Shown here: positions 33,445 to 44,642 of the stretch, one piece after another
Layout of the letters: each line of letters begins with the position of its first letter
How positions within the stretch are numbered: position 1 is the stretch's first letter
From: Bradyrhizobium erythrophlei
GTDB lineage: Bacteria > Pseudomonadota > Alphaproteobacteria > Rhizobiales > Xanthobacteraceae
Assembly (NCBI GenBank): GCA_900129675.1
Contig: FSRD01000001.1
Location: forward strand, 2,717,501-2,781,500
Length of the DNA: 64,000 bases
Direction of reading: 5' to 3'
Program-made: the position numbers and the translations under genes
Notes under the pieces: generated by a model
Databases searched by the model: none
Seen by the model: only the letters and a program-made list of their open reading frames with translations
Told to the model about the DNA's origin: nothing

Positions 33445-34238
33445 TGGTCCTTGCTCCCCAGATAGGCCTTGATGACATCCGGGTCGGCCTGAACCTGGGC
33501 CGGCGTTCCCTCGGCGAGCTTGCGGCCGAAGTTGAGGGCGACGACGTGGTCGGCAATCGACATCACCAGACCCATGTGATGCTCAACCAGCAGCACGGTC
33601 ATGTGCCGCTCGTCGCGAATGCGGCGGATCAGATCGCCGAGCACGTAGACTTCCTCATGATTGAGGCCGCCGGCGGGTTCGTCGAGCAGCAGGATCTTCG
33701 GATCAGCGGCCAGTGCGCGCGCCAGCTCGACGCGCTTCTGGGTGCCGAACGGCAGGCCGGAAACGATCGTATGGGCGACGTCTTCGAGGTCGAGATAGGC
33801 AAGGATCTCGTGGACCTTCTTGTTGACGTCGGCCTCGCCGCGGCGAACCCAGGCAAGCTTCAGCGAGTCCGAGATGATGTCGCTGGAAGTGCGGGCATGG
33901 GTGCCGACGCGAACGTTGTCCATGACAGACAGATTGGGAAACAGCGCCACGTTCTGGAAGGTGCGGCCGATGCCGATCTCGGCGATCCGGTGCGGCGGGC
34001 GCGTCAGGATGCTCGCCCCCTCCATCAGGATGTCGCCGGAACTCGGCTGGTAGAGCCGGGAGAGGCAATTGAACAATGTCGTCTTGCCGGCACCGTTCGG
34101 TCCGATCAGCCCAAGGATCTGCCCTTTTTGCATGTCGAAGGAGACGCCATTCAACGCGATGATGCCGCCGAACACGACGCTGACGTCGCGAACCGCCAGC
34201 AGGGGAGATTTTCCCTGCGCGAGCTGTGCCTGCGTCAT
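33441..34238 (-). CDS. ABC transporter ATPase, LivG type
   Basis: The 265-residue ATPase has Walker A LIGPNGAGKTTLFN, the LivG-specific GIGRTFQNVALFPNLSVMDNV, a non-canonical signature region (SGLPFGTQKRVELARAL in place of LSGGQ), Walker B LLLDEPAGGLNHEE and VLLVEHHMGLVM. It is the promoter-proximal gene of the operon. The 69 bp between it and the IclR gene (34239-34307) hold no evident hairpin. Confidence 0.92.
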   Translation of the reverse strand: MTQAQLAQGKSPLLAVRDVSVVFGGIIALNGVSFDMQKGQILGLIGPNGAGKTTLFNCLSRLYQPSSGDILMEGASILTRPPHRIAEIGIGRTFQNVALFPNLSVMDNVRVGTHARTSSDIISDSLKLAWVRRGEADVNKKVHEILAYLDLEDVAHTIVSGLPFGTQKRVELARALAADPKILLLDEPAGGLNHEEVYVLGDLIRRIRDERHMTVLLVEHHMGLVMSIADHVVALNFGRKLAEGTPAQVQADPDVIKAYLGSKDQ

Positions 34239-34307
34239 CTCGTCTCGCCCATGCGATTCACAGGGCGGGAATGACCGCGCGAAATTCTTCGCCGGCGAAG
34301 ATGAAGG

Positions 34308-35174
34308 CTACCTGATCCCCTCGACCAAACGTGCAACTTTCCCTCCTGCTTTCAACTTTTTGCTTTCTTCTTTTTTGGATTGCGGCGCCGCACCGCCCAG
34401 CGCCGCTTCGATGTTCCTTACCATCGCCACAAGGCGAGGTCCAATATCGTTGAGCAACCGACCTTCCGTGAAGCGGAATGCGGGCGCGCCACAATTGAAG
34501 GCATACGGGCCGGTTCCGTCGTTCAGCTTGAGCGCCACACCGACTGCGTGCACGTCGTCCTGCCACTCGCCCGCGGAGATGGTGAAGCCGCGCCGCTCGA
34601 CCATTTCGCCGGCGCGTTCGATGCCGTCGCGCAGCCGCGACCAGCGGCTGCCGTAGTGGTCGCGCAGCTCGCGCAATAAGGAGGCACGCTCGTCATTCGG
34701 CAGCGCCCAGATATAGGCCCGGCCCATCGCGGTGGTGGCGATCGGTATTCGCGAACCGACGTCGAGCTGGACGCCCAGCGTCAAGCCGTTACGGCTCTGG
34801 CCGAAATAAATCATGCTGTGGCGATCGCGCCCGCCGACCGCGACCGCGCCGCCGGTCGCGCGCATGACTTCCTCGCGGTAGGGCTCGGACAAATGCCGAA
34901 CGCCGAGATTGGCGAGCGCGGCATACCCCAGCGCCATGGCTGATGGCGCGAGCTGATACTTTTCGAACCGTGGAACGGGTGTAAGATAGCCCAGCTTGGT
35001 CAAGGTGTAGGTCAGCCGGGAAATGGTTGGCTTCGGCAAATTAGTACGGGCGGCGATCTCTTGATTGCCGAGAAGCCCGTCGTTGGGATGGAATGCGCGC
35101 AACACATCAAGTCCGCGGGAAAGCGCGACGACGAAGCTGCGATCTGTCGCCACTTTCTTCCCTGGACGTTTCAT
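34308..35174 (-). CDS. IclR-family transcriptional regulator
   Basis: The 288-residue protein has an N-terminal winged helix (RSFVVALSRGLDVLRAFHPNDGLLGNQEIAARTNLPKPTISRLTYTLTKLGYL, about 13-65) and a C-terminal IclR effector domain (GVQLDVGSRIPIATTAMGRAYIWALP; AGEWQDDVHAVGVAL). ATG 35174 is chosen because the upstream part of the frame overlaps the operator region. The C-terminus is a Lys-rich tail (SKKEESKKLKAGGK). It is divergent from the pim-like operon with a perfect palindrome between them, and it also precedes the second liv operon, so it may control either or both. Confidence 0.88.
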   Translation of the reverse strand: MKRPGKKVATDRSFVVALSRGLDVLRAFHPNDGLLGNQEIAARTNLPKPTISRLTYTLTKLGYLTPVPRFEKYQLAPSAMALGYAALANLGVRHLSEPYREEVMRATGGAVAVGGRDRHSMIYFGQSRNGLTLGVQLDVGSRIPIATTAMGRAYIWALPNDERASLLRELRDHYGSRWSRLRDGIERAGEMVERRGFTISAGEWQDDVHAVGVALKLNDGTGPYAFNCGAPAFRFTEGRLLNDIGPRLVAMVRNIEAALGGAAPQSKKEESKKLKAGGKVARLVEGIR

Positions 35175-35250
35175 TGGCCTGCTGCTTTGCCGAGCGCGTT
35201 GACAAGGGACGTGCTTCAAAATAACCCTCCCTGTCAAGATGTGGAATTTA

Positions 35251-35267
35251 ATTTCGCAGTGCGAAAT
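35251..35267. promoter_or_regulatory. Perfect palindrome, probable IclR operator
   Basis: ATTTCGC-AGT-GCGAAAT is a perfect 7-3-7 inverted repeat in the 168-bp interval between the divergent IclR and pimF-like genes, about 75 bp from each start. IclR regulators usually bind palindromes of this length and type. Confidence 0.65.
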
Positions 35268-35342
35268 AGCCAGTAGACGCAAGTCAAGAACACCAACGCC
35301 AAAAACAACGCAACCAAGAACGCGTTATCCAGGGAGAGTCTC

Positions 35343-37439
<2,097 letters not shown>

Positions 37440-37462
37440 TGGGTTCGGCGCCCTTTCTCCAC

Positions 37463-37563
37463 GTCGTTCCGGGGCGCGCACAGCGCGAACCCGGAACCTC
37501 GAGATTCTCAGATGCGCAATTGCGCATCATAGTTCGCGACTTCGTCGCGCCCCGGAATGACGA
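37463..37563. repeat. Palindromic intergenic repeat, family R5 (intact copy)
   Basis: The left arm GTCGTTCCGGGGCGCG pairs with the right arm CGCGCCCCGGAATGAC, and the centre contains GATGCGCAATTGCGCATC, a perfect palindrome. It lies between pimF and pimA. A second copy, split by an IS, is at 55691-57246. Confidence 0.85.
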
Positions 37564-37584
37564 CTGTTCTTTCTGAAAGCCCGC

Positions 37585-39264
37585 ATGACCCATCCCGGCG
37601 AACAGTTTTATCCGCAAGGCGTTCATTGGGACGATGCAATCGCGCGCGGCACGTTGCCGGACCTGCTGTCGGAGGCGGCCGCCGCCTACGGCGCGCGGCC
37701 GGCGATCGAGTTCCGCGACCGGCCGATCAGCTACACCGAACTGGAAGCGCTGGTGGAGACGGCGGCCTCCGCCTTCCTGCGCGCCGGCTATGGCAGGAAC
37801 CATTCGGTCGCGCTGTTCCTCGGCAATTCGCCGGACCATCCCGTCAATTTCTTCGGCGCGCTGAAGGCCGGCGCCCGCATCGTGCATCTGTCGCCGCTCG
37901 ACGGCGAGATCGCGCTGTCGCACAAGCTCTCCGACTCCGGCGCGCGCGTGCTGGTCACCTCCAACCTCTCGGCTTTGCTGCCGACCGCGCTGAAATTTCT
38001 AGACAAGGGCCTGCTCGATCGCCTGATCGTCTGCGAGGACGATCATTGGGGCAAGGTCGGGACGCCGCAGACGCCGCTGCCGGATAACCCCGCCGTCATC
38101 ACTTACAAGCAATTCGTCGATGGCGCGACAAAGCCCGCGCAATGGCCTGTCATCTCGGCCGACGACGTCGCACTGCTGCAATATACCGGCGGCACCACCG
38201 GGCTGCCGAAGGGCGCCATGCTCAGCCACGGCAATCTGACGTCGGCGGTGTCGGTCTATGACGTCTGGGGCAAGCCGGCGCGCGCCGAGCGCGACGCGAT
38301 CGAGCGCGTGATCTGCGTGCTGCCGCTGTTTCATATCTTTGCGCTGACGGTGGTGCTGCTGTCGTCGATCCGGCGCGGCAATCTGATTTCGCTGCACCAG
38401 CGTTTCGATGTCGAAGCCGTGATGCGCGACATCGAGGTCAAGCGCGCCACCGCGTTTCCCGGCGTACCGACGATGTGGATCGCGATCGCGGCACTGCCCG
38501 ATCTCGACAAGCGCGATCTGTCCTCGCTGGTGAGCTGCGGCTCCGGCGGCGCGCCGCTGCCGGTCGAGGTGGCCAAAATCTTCGAGCGCAAGGTCGGCAT
38601 GAAGCTGAAGAGCGGCTGGGGCATGACCGAGACCTGCTCGCCCGGCACCGGCCATCCCAAGGAAGGCCCGGACAAGCCGGGCTCGATCGGGCTGATGCTG
38701 CCGGGCATCGAGATGGACGTGGTGTCGCTGGAGGATCCGAAGCAATTGATGCCGGTCGGCGAGGTCGGCGAGATCCGGATTCGCGGGCCCAATGTGACCA
38801 AAGGCTACTGGAACCGGCCGAAAGAAACCGCGGAGGCCTTTGTCGGCGACCGCTTCCTGACCGGCGATATCGGCTACATGGACGCCGACGGCTATTTCTA
38901 TCTGGTCGACCGCAAGAAGGACATGATCATCTCCGGCGGCTTCAACGTCTATCCGCAGATGATCGAGCAGGCGATCTACACCCATCCCGGCGTGCAGGAA
39001 GTGATCGTGATCGGCATCCCCGATGATTATCGCGGCGAGACGGCAAAGGCCTTCATCAAGCTGCGCGCCGACGCCAGGCCGTTCACGCTGGACGAACTCA
39101 AGGCTTTCCTGACCGGCAAGCTCGGCAAGCACGAAATTCCCGCAGCACTCGATTTCGTCGAGGAACTGCCGCGCACGTCGGTCGGCAAGCTCTCGCGCCA
39201 CGAACTGCGCCAGCAGCAGCCGTCGCAGCCGAAGCAACAAGTCGCGTCGGGAGGCCGGTCATGA
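37585..39264 (+). CDS. pimA: Acyl/dicarboxylate-CoA ligase (PimA-like)
   Basis: The 559-residue AMP-forming acid-CoA ligase has P-loop LLQYTGGTTGLPKGAMLSHG (about 192-211), SGWGMTETCSPGTGHP, and the adenylate-binding TGDIGYMDADGYFYLVDRKKDMIISGGFNVYP (about 425-456), with a C-terminal lysine region (LPRTSVGKLSR). Its place after pimF and before two acyl-CoA dehydrogenases matches the R. palustris pim operon, where PimA activates C7-C14 dicarboxylic acids and fatty acids. No thiolase gene (pimB) follows. The exact chain-length range is not readable from sequence. Confidence 0.85.
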   Translation: MTHPGEQFYPQGVHWDDAIARGTLPDLLSEAAAAYGARPAIEFRDRPISYTELEALVETAASAFLRAGYGRNHSVALFLGNSPDHPVNFFGALKAGARIVHLSPLDGEIALSHKLSDSGARVLVTSNLSALLPTALKFLDKGLLDRLIVCEDDHWGKVGTPQTPLPDNPAVITYKQFVDGATKPAQWPVISADDVALLQYTGGTTGLPKGAMLSHGNLTSAVSVYDVWGKPARAERDAIERVICVLPLFHIFALTVVLLSSIRRGNLISLHQRFDVEAVMRDIEVKRATAFPGVPTMWIAIAALPDLDKRDLSSLVSCGSGGAPLPVEVAKIFERKVGMKLKSGWGMTETCSPGTGHPKEGPDKPGSIGLMLPGIEMDVVSLEDPKQLMPVGEVGEIRIRGPNVTKGYWNRPKETAEAFVGDRFLTGDIGYMDADGYFYLVDRKKDMIISGGFNVYPQMIEQAIYTHPGVQEVIVIGIPDDYRGETAKAFIKLRADARPFTLDELKAFLTGKLGKHEIPAALDFVEELPRTSVGKLSRHELRQQQPSQPKQQVASGGRS

Positions 39265-39272
39265 CCACCCCC

Positions 39273-39393
39273 GTCGTCCCGGCCTTGAGCCGGGACCCAT
39301 ACCGCGTGATGTTGCTGTCAGGCACGATGGTCGCCGCCTTTTGTTATTTGCGAACGCCGGTGGTTATGGGTCCCGGCCTTCGCCGGGACGACG
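39273..39393. repeat. Palindromic intergenic repeat, family R3
   Basis: GTCGTCCCGGCCTTGAGCCGGGACCCAT pairs with the right arm ATGGGTCCCGGCCTTCGCCGGGACGAC (each only partly quoted by motif: GGGACCCAT/ATGGGTCCC). It occupies the gap between pimA and pimC. Confidence 0.8.
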
Positions 39394-39429
39394 AGAGATA
39401 AGAAGTTCATTCGCTCACAGGAGGATCCG

Positions 39430-40620
39430 ATGGATCTCGCTTTCAGCAAGGAAGAAATGGCGTTTCGTGAGGAGGTGCGGGCCTTCTTCAGGGATAACGT
39501 GCCGCCGGAGACACGGCGCAAACTGGTCGAGGGCCGTCATCTGTCCAAGGACGAGATGGTCGTCTGGTGGCGCATCCTGAACAAGAAGGGCTGGGGCGTC
39601 AGCCACTGGCCGAAGGAATATGGCGGCACCGGCTGGACCTCGGTGCAGCATTACATCTTCAACGAAGAACTGCAGATGCACCCGGCACCCGCGCCGCTCG
39701 CCTTCGGCGTCAGCATGGTCGGTCCGGTCATCTACACCTTCGGCAACGAAGCGCAGAAGAAGCAATATCTGCCGCGCATTGCCAATGTCGACGACTGGTG
39801 GTGCCAGGGCTTTTCCGAGCCGGGCTCGGGATCGGACCTCGCCTCGCTCAAGACCAAGGCCGAGCGCAAGGGCGACAAATACATCATCAATGGCCAGAAG
39901 ACCTGGACCACGCTGGCGCAGCACGCCGACATGATCTTCTGCCTGTGCCGCACCGACACCAATGCGAAGAAGCAGATGGGCATTTCCTTCATCGTATTCC
40001 CGATGAAGTCGAAGGGCGTCACGGTGCGCCCGATCCAGACCATCGACGGCGGCCACGAGGTCAACGAGGTGTTCTTCGACGACGTCGAGGTGCCGGTCGA
40101 GAATTTGATCGGCGAGGAGAACAAGGGCTGGGATTACGCCAAATTCCTGCTCGGCAATGAGCGCACCGGCATCGCCCGCGTCGGCGTGTCCAAGGAGCGG
40201 CTGCGCCGCATCAAGGACCTCGCGTCCAAGGTCGAATCCGGCGGCAAGCCGGTGCTCGAGGATCAGGGTTTCCGCGAGAAACTCGCCGCCGTCGAGATCG
40301 AGCTGAAGGCGCTCGAACTGACGCAGCTTCGCGTCGTCGCCGACGAGAACAAGCACGGCAAGGGCAAGCCCAACCCGGCGTCCTCGGTGCTCAAGATCAA
40401 GGGCTCGGAAATCCAGCAGACCACCACCGAATTGCTGATGGAAGTGATCGGCCCGTTCGCCGCCCCCTATGACGAGCATGGCGACGACGGCTCCAACGAG
40501 ACCATGGACTGGACCGCCCAGATCGCGCCAAGCTACTTCAACAACCGCAAGGTCTCGATCTACGGCGGCTCCAACGAGATACAGCGCAATATCATCACCA
40601 AGGCGGTGCTGGGGTTGTGA
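39430..40620 (+). CDS. pimC: Acyl-CoA dehydrogenase, large subunit (PimC-like)
   Basis: The 396-residue flavoprotein begins MDLAFSKEEMAFREEVRAFFRDNVP. It carries the acyl-CoA dehydrogenase segments WCQGFSEPGSGSDLASLKTKAE (FAD/substrate site), INGQKTWTTLAQHADMIFCLCRTD, NERTGIARVGVSKERL and the terminal YGGSNEIQRNIITKAVLGL. The match to the pimeloyl-CoA dehydrogenase large subunit is supported by the paired small subunit downstream and the pim gene order. Expected reaction: alpha,beta-desaturation of pimeloyl-CoA or related dicarboxyl-CoA in the cytoplasm. GGAGG precedes the ATG. Confidence 0.88.
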   Translation: MDLAFSKEEMAFREEVRAFFRDNVPPETRRKLVEGRHLSKDEMVVWWRILNKKGWGVSHWPKEYGGTGWTSVQHYIFNEELQMHPAPAPLAFGVSMVGPVIYTFGNEAQKKQYLPRIANVDDWWCQGFSEPGSGSDLASLKTKAERKGDKYIINGQKTWTTLAQHADMIFCLCRTDTNAKKQMGISFIVFPMKSKGVTVRPIQTIDGGHEVNEVFFDDVEVPVENLIGEENKGWDYAKFLLGNERTGIARVGVSKERLRRIKDLASKVESGGKPVLEDQGFREKLAAVEIELKALELTQLRVVADENKHGKGKPNPASSVLKIKGSEIQQTTTELLMEVIGPFAAPYDEHGDDGSNETMDWTAQIAPSYFNNRKVSIYGGSNEIQRNIITKAVLGL

Positions 40621-40648
40621 TTGTCGCGCGATGCGACCACGCACCTGT

Positions 40649-40733
40649 CGTCATGGCCGGGCTTGACCCGGCCATCCAAGTCTTGATGCGAAGAGAGTAG
40701 ACGTGGATGCCCGGGACAAGCCCGGGCATGACG
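40649..40733. repeat. Palindromic intergenic repeat, family R2
   Basis: CGTCATGGCCGGGCTTGACC pairs with GGGACAAGCCCGGGCATGACG at the other end. Related copies at 41949-42035, 47140-47231 and 49390-49476. This copy lies between pimC and pimD. Confidence 0.85.
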
Positions 40734-40766
40734 AGATAATTTGATTAGCCGGAGAGAGTGAAAAAC

Positions 40767-41909
40767 ATGGATTTTGATTTGTCCGAGGAGCAGCGGCTTC
40801 TCAAGGAAAGCGTCGACGGTTTGCTCAACGATTCCTACGATTTCGACCACCGCAAGAAATACATGGCGGAGAAGGGCGGCTGGAGCAAAGCCGTCTGGGG
40901 CAAGCTCGCCGAGCAGGGCCTGCTCGGCCTGCCGTTCTCGGAAGACGACGGCGGCTTCGGCGCCGGCGCGGTCGAGACCATGATCGTGATGGAAGCGCTC
41001 GGCAAGGCGCTGGTGCTGGAGCCGTATCTGGCCACGGTGGTGATCGCCGGCGGCTTCCTGCGCCATGGCGGCTCGTCCGAGCAGAAAGCCGCGCACATTC
41101 CCGGCATCATAGACGGCAGCAAGACCTTTGCCTTCGCGCAGCTGGAGAAGAACTCGCGCTACGACCTTTCCGACGTCGCGACCACGGCCAAGAAAAAGGG
41201 CGACGGTTGGGTGATCGACGGCGAAAAGTTCGTCGTGCTCAACGGCGAGAGCGCCGACATGTTGATCGTGACCGCGCGCACCAAGGGCGGCCAGCGCGAC
41301 AAGAGCGGCATCGGCGCGTTCCTGGTCCCTGCGAACGCCAAGGGCGTTACCCGCAAAGGCTATCCGACCCAGGACGGCCTGCACGCGGCCGACATCACGT
41401 TGACCGGTGTCGAGGTCGGCGCCGATGCTGCGATCGGCGATCCCGAGAATGGTCTCGCTTTGATCGAGCGCGTGGTCGACGAGGCCCGCACCGCGATGTG
41501 CGCGGAAGCGGTCGGCGCGATGGATGAATCGCTGAAGACCACCGTCGAATATCTAAAAACGCGAAAGCAGTTCGGCGTGCCGATCGGCAGTTTTCAGACC
41601 CTGCAGCATCGCGCCGCCGACATGTTCGTGGCCCTCGAACAGGCCCGCAGCATGTCGATGTTCGCGACCATGGCCGCCGACTTCGACAACGCCAGGGAAC
41701 GTGCGACGGCGGTGGCGGCGGCGAAAGTGCAGATCGGCAAATCCGCAAAGTTCGTCGGCCAGCAGTCGATCCAGCTCCATGGCGGCATCGGCATGACGCA
41801 GGAGGCCAAGATCGGCCACTACTTCAAGCGGCTGACCATGATCGAAAACACCTTTGGCGACACCGATTACCATCTCCGCCGCGTCACGGATGGTGGGGGA
41901 TTGGTGTAA
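40767..41909 (+). CDS. pimD: Acyl-CoA dehydrogenase, small subunit (PimD-like)
   Basis: The 380-residue protein begins MDFDLSEEQRLLKESVDGLLNDSYDFDHRKKY, as do pimeloyl-CoA dehydrogenase small subunits. ATG 40767 lies eight bases after GGAGAGAG and is preferred to the GTG three codons upstream. It retains the acyl-CoA dehydrogenase fold segments (FGVPIGSFQTLQHRAADMFVALEQARSM; QLHGGIGMTQEAKIGHYFKRL) but is more divergent in the FAD loop (FAQLEKNSRYDLSD). This fits a partner subunit forming a heteromer with PimC. Confidence 0.87.
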   Translation: MDFDLSEEQRLLKESVDGLLNDSYDFDHRKKYMAEKGGWSKAVWGKLAEQGLLGLPFSEDDGGFGAGAVETMIVMEALGKALVLEPYLATVVIAGGFLRHGGSSEQKAAHIPGIIDGSKTFAFAQLEKNSRYDLSDVATTAKKKGDGWVIDGEKFVVLNGESADMLIVTARTKGGQRDKSGIGAFLVPANAKGVTRKGYPTQDGLHAADITLTGVEVGADAAIGDPENGLALIERVVDEARTAMCAEAVGAMDESLKTTVEYLKTRKQFGVPIGSFQTLQHRAADMFVALEQARSMSMFATMAADFDNARERATAVAAAKVQIGKSAKFVGQQSIQLHGGIGMTQEAKIGHYFKRLTMIENTFGDTDYHLRRVTDGGGLV

Positions 41910-41948
41910 TTCTCTCGTCGTCAATCGGGATGCGTCCCCCACAAACGT

Positions 41949-42035
41949 CGTCATGGCCGGGCTTGACCCGGCCATCCACGTCTTGGGGCAAAGGAAAGTA
42001 AGACGTGGATGCCCGGGTCAAGCCTGGGCATGACG
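41949..42035. repeat. Palindromic intergenic repeat, family R2
   Basis: The arms CGTCATGGCCGGGCTTGACC and GGTCAAGCCTGGGCATGACG flank CCACGTCTTG...AGACGTGG. It fills the gap between pimD and the SDR gene. Confidence 0.85.
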
Positions 42036-42078
42036 GACAGAGAACGATAAGCGACAAAACAAAAAGGGAGCATGCATC

Positions 42079-42852
42079 GTGAAAAACACCCCGTTCGATC
42101 TTACAGGCCAGGTCGCCGTCATCACCGGCTCGAGCCGCGGCATCGGCCGATCTTCGGCCGAGTTGCTGGCCAAGCTCGGCGCCAAGGTGGTGATCTCCAG
42201 CCGCAAGGCCGACGCCTGCAAGGAAGTCGCCGACGGCATCAACCAGTCCGGCGGCGACGCCCATGTCATCCCCTGCAACATCTCGCGCCGCGACGAGGTC
42301 GAGGCGCTGATCTCGGGCGCGACAAAACATTACGGCAAGGTCGACATCCTCGTCTGCAACGCCGCCGTGAATCCGTATTACGGCCCGCTGCTCGATATCA
42401 AGGACGAGGCTTTCGACAAGATCATGGGCTCCAACGTCAAGAGCAACATCTGGCTGTGCTCGCATGCGATCCCGCAAATGGCCGCGCGCGGCAAGGGCTC
42501 GGTCGTGATCGTGTCCTCGATCGGCGGCCTGCGCGGCTCGACCGTGATCGGCGCCTACGGGATTTCCAAGGCGGCGGATTTTTCGCTGTGCCGCAGCCTC
42601 GCCGGCGAATGGGGCCCGAAGGGCGTGCGCGTCAATTGCGTGGCGCCGGGTCTGGTCAAGACCGATTTCGCCCGCGCGCTGTGGGAAGACGAGGCGCGGC
42701 TGAAGCACCGCACCGCCACCACGCCGCTGCGCCGGATCGGCGAACCCGACGAGATCGCGGGCGCGGTGGCCTATCTCGCCTCCGACGCCTCGACCTTCAT
42801 GACCGGCCAGACCATCGTCGTCGACGGCGGGGTGACGACAGCATCGGCGTAA
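42079..42852 (+). CDS. SDR family oxidoreductase, end of pim operon
   Basis: The 257-residue classical SDR has TGSSRGIGRS (16-25), ISSRK after beta-2 (Ser/Arg, favouring NADP or a broad cofactor choice), CNAAVNP, and catalytic Ser147, Tyr160 and Lys164. The usual C-terminal ASTFMTGQTIVVDGGV follows. It starts with GTG preceded by GGGAG. It sits where pimE (a second hydratase) stands in the R. palustris operon as I remember it, and might act as an extra 3-hydroxyacyl-CoA dehydrogenase; that role is a guess from position. Confidence 0.85.
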   Translation: MKNTPFDLTGQVAVITGSSRGIGRSSAELLAKLGAKVVISSRKADACKEVADGINQSGGDAHVIPCNISRRDEVEALISGATKHYGKVDILVCNAAVNPYYGPLLDIKDEAFDKIMGSNVKSNIWLCSHAIPQMAARGKGSVVIVSSIGGLRGSTVIGAYGISKAADFSLCRSLAGEWGPKGVRVNCVAPGLVKTDFARALWEDEARLKHRTATTPLRRIGEPDEIAGAVAYLASDASTFMTGQTIVVDGGVTTASA

Positions 42853-42856
42853 TATT

Positions 42857-43009
42857 CCCTCTCCCGCTTGCGGGGGAGGGTGCCGAGCGAAGCGAGGCGG
42901 GTGGGGGACTCTCCGCGAGTCCCGCTGCTGATCGTGCCCTGCGATCTTCTCTGACACCTCCCTCGCGGCTGCCCCCACCCCAGCCCTCCCCCGCAAGCGG
43001 GAGAGGGAG
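42857..43009. repeat. Intergenic repeat, family R4
   Basis: It starts CCCTCTCCCGCTTGCGGGGG and ends CCCCCGCAAGCGGGAGAGGG, so the ends form a long inverted repeat. Copies also at 2771-2954 and 47908-48052. It lies between the SDR gene and glpK. Confidence 0.85.
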
Positions 43010-43097
43010 CGCACCGTGCTTGTGGCACGCCCCATATTGACCTTCCCCTCTCAATCCGCTTGCCTTGCCCAATCAATCCTTCCGGGAAGCAACGCCA

Positions 43098-44600
43098 ATG
43101 TCCTTTGTGCTGGCCATCGATCAGGGCACCACATCCTCGCGCGCCATCGTGTTTCGATCAGACATTTCCATCGCAGCCTCAGCGCAGCAGGAATTCCCGC
43201 AGCATTTTCCGGCCTCGGGCTGGGTCGAGCATGAGCCGGAGGATATCTGGACTTCCACCGTTGCAGTCTGCCGCGAGGCGATGAAGAAGGCGGGCCTCAC
43301 CGCAAAAGACATCGCCGCGATCGGCATCACCAACCAGCGCGAGACCACGGTGGTATGGGACCGCGCCACCGGCAAGGCGGTGCACCGCGCCATCGTCTGG
43401 CAGGACCGCCGCACCGCCGACATCTGCACCCGGCTGAAGGCCGAGGGCCACGAGCCCATGATTTCGGCCAAGACCGGCCTGATCATCGATCCCTATTTCT
43501 CCGGGACCAAAGTCGCATGGATACTCGACCAGGTCCCCGGCGCGCGCGACCGCGCCGATCGTGGCGAGCTGATGTTCGGCACCGTCGATTGCTATCTGTT
43601 GTGGCGGCTGACCGGCGGCAAGGTGCACGCGACCGACGCCACCAACGCCTCGCGCACGCTGCTGTTCAACATTCACACCGGCGAATGGGACGACGAGTTG
43701 CTGAAGATCCTGCGCGTGCCGCGCTCGATGCTCCCGGAGGTCAAGGATTCGTCCGCCGATTTCGGCGACAGCGCGCCGGAACTGTTCGGCGGCAGCATCA
43801 TGATCTCAGGCATCGCCGGCGACCAGCAGGCCGCCACCATCGGCCAGGCCTGTTTCGAGCCCGGCATGATGAAGTCGACCTACGGCACCGGCTGCTTTGC
43901 GCTGCTCAACACCGGCACCACGCCGGTGAAATCGAAGAACAGGCTGCTGACCACGATCGCCTACCAGCTCGGGGGCAAACGCACCTACGCGCTGGAAGGC
44001 TCGATCTTCGTCGCTGGAAGCGCGGTGCAATGGCTGCGCGACGGTATCAAGCTCATCAAGCAGGCCGCCGAAACCGGCCCGCTCGCCGACCAATCCGATT
44101 CGATGCAATCGGTCTATCTGGTGCCGGCCTTCGTCGGCCTCGGCGCGCCATACTGGAATCCGCGGGTACGCGGTGCGCTGTTCGGGCTGACCCGCAACAC
44201 CGGCCCTGCCGAAATCGCGCACGCCACGCTGGAAAGCGTCTGCTACCAGACTTTTGACTTATGGGCCGCGATGCGCGCAGACTGGCCCGACGCCAAGGCC
44301 GCCACCATCGTGCTGCGGGTCGATGGCGGCATGGCGGCGTCGGACTGGACCATGCAGCGCCTTGCCGATTTGCTCGACGCACCGGTCGATCGCCCGATGA
44401 TCCAGGAAACCACCGCACTCGGCGCGGCCTATCTCGCCGGGCTGCAGGCCGGCGTCTATCCCGAGCCCGAAAAATTTGCCGATAATTGGCGGCTGCAGCA
44501 TCGCTTCAAGCCGGCGATGAGCCAGGCGACACGGGAGCGCAAGCTCGCCGGATGGGCGCGCGCGGTGAAGGGCGTGCTGGCGAGCGACGAGGGAGAGTGA
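43098..44600 (+). CDS. glpK: Glycerol kinase
   Basis: GlpK makes glycerol 3-phosphate from glycerol and ATP in the cytoplasm. The 500-residue length is typical of FGGY-family glycerol kinases. Visible motifs are [15 protein letters not shown] (phosphate 1), [27 protein letters not shown], the FGGY signature region [30 protein letters not shown], and adenosine-binding [20 protein letters not shown] 43098 begins the conserved FVLAIDQG start; the upstream 11 codons are intergenic. No glpF or glpD lies nearby, so it stands as an isolated gene, with the penicillin-acylase-like gene 42 bp downstream. Confidence 0.96.
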   Translation: MSFVLAIDQGTTSSRAIVFRSDISIAASAQQEFPQHFPASGWVEHEPEDIWTSTVAVCREAMKKAGLTAKDIAAIGITNQRETTVVWDRATGKAVHRAIVWQDRRTADICTRLKAEGHEPMISAKTGLIIDPYFSGTKVAWILDQVPGARDRADRGELMFGTVDCYLLWRLTGGKVHATDATNASRTLLFNIHTGEWDDELLKILRVPRSMLPEVKDSSADFGDSAPELFGGSIMISGIAGDQQAATIGQACFEPGMMKSTYGTGCFALLNTGTTPVKSKNRLLTTIAYQLGGKRTYALEGSIFVAGSAVQWLRDGIKLIKQAAETGPLADQSDSMQSVYLVPAFVGLGAPYWNPRVRGALFGLTRNTGPAEIAHATLESVCYQTFDLWAAMRADWPDAKAATIVLRVDGGMAASDWTMQRLADLLDAPVDRPMIQETTALGAAYLAGLQAGVYPEPEKFADNWRLQHRFKPAMSQATRERKLAGWARAVKGVLASDEGE

Positions 44601-44642
44601 CGCGTCGATCTGCTAGGCCGCGACCAGGGGAGCAAGAAGAAA

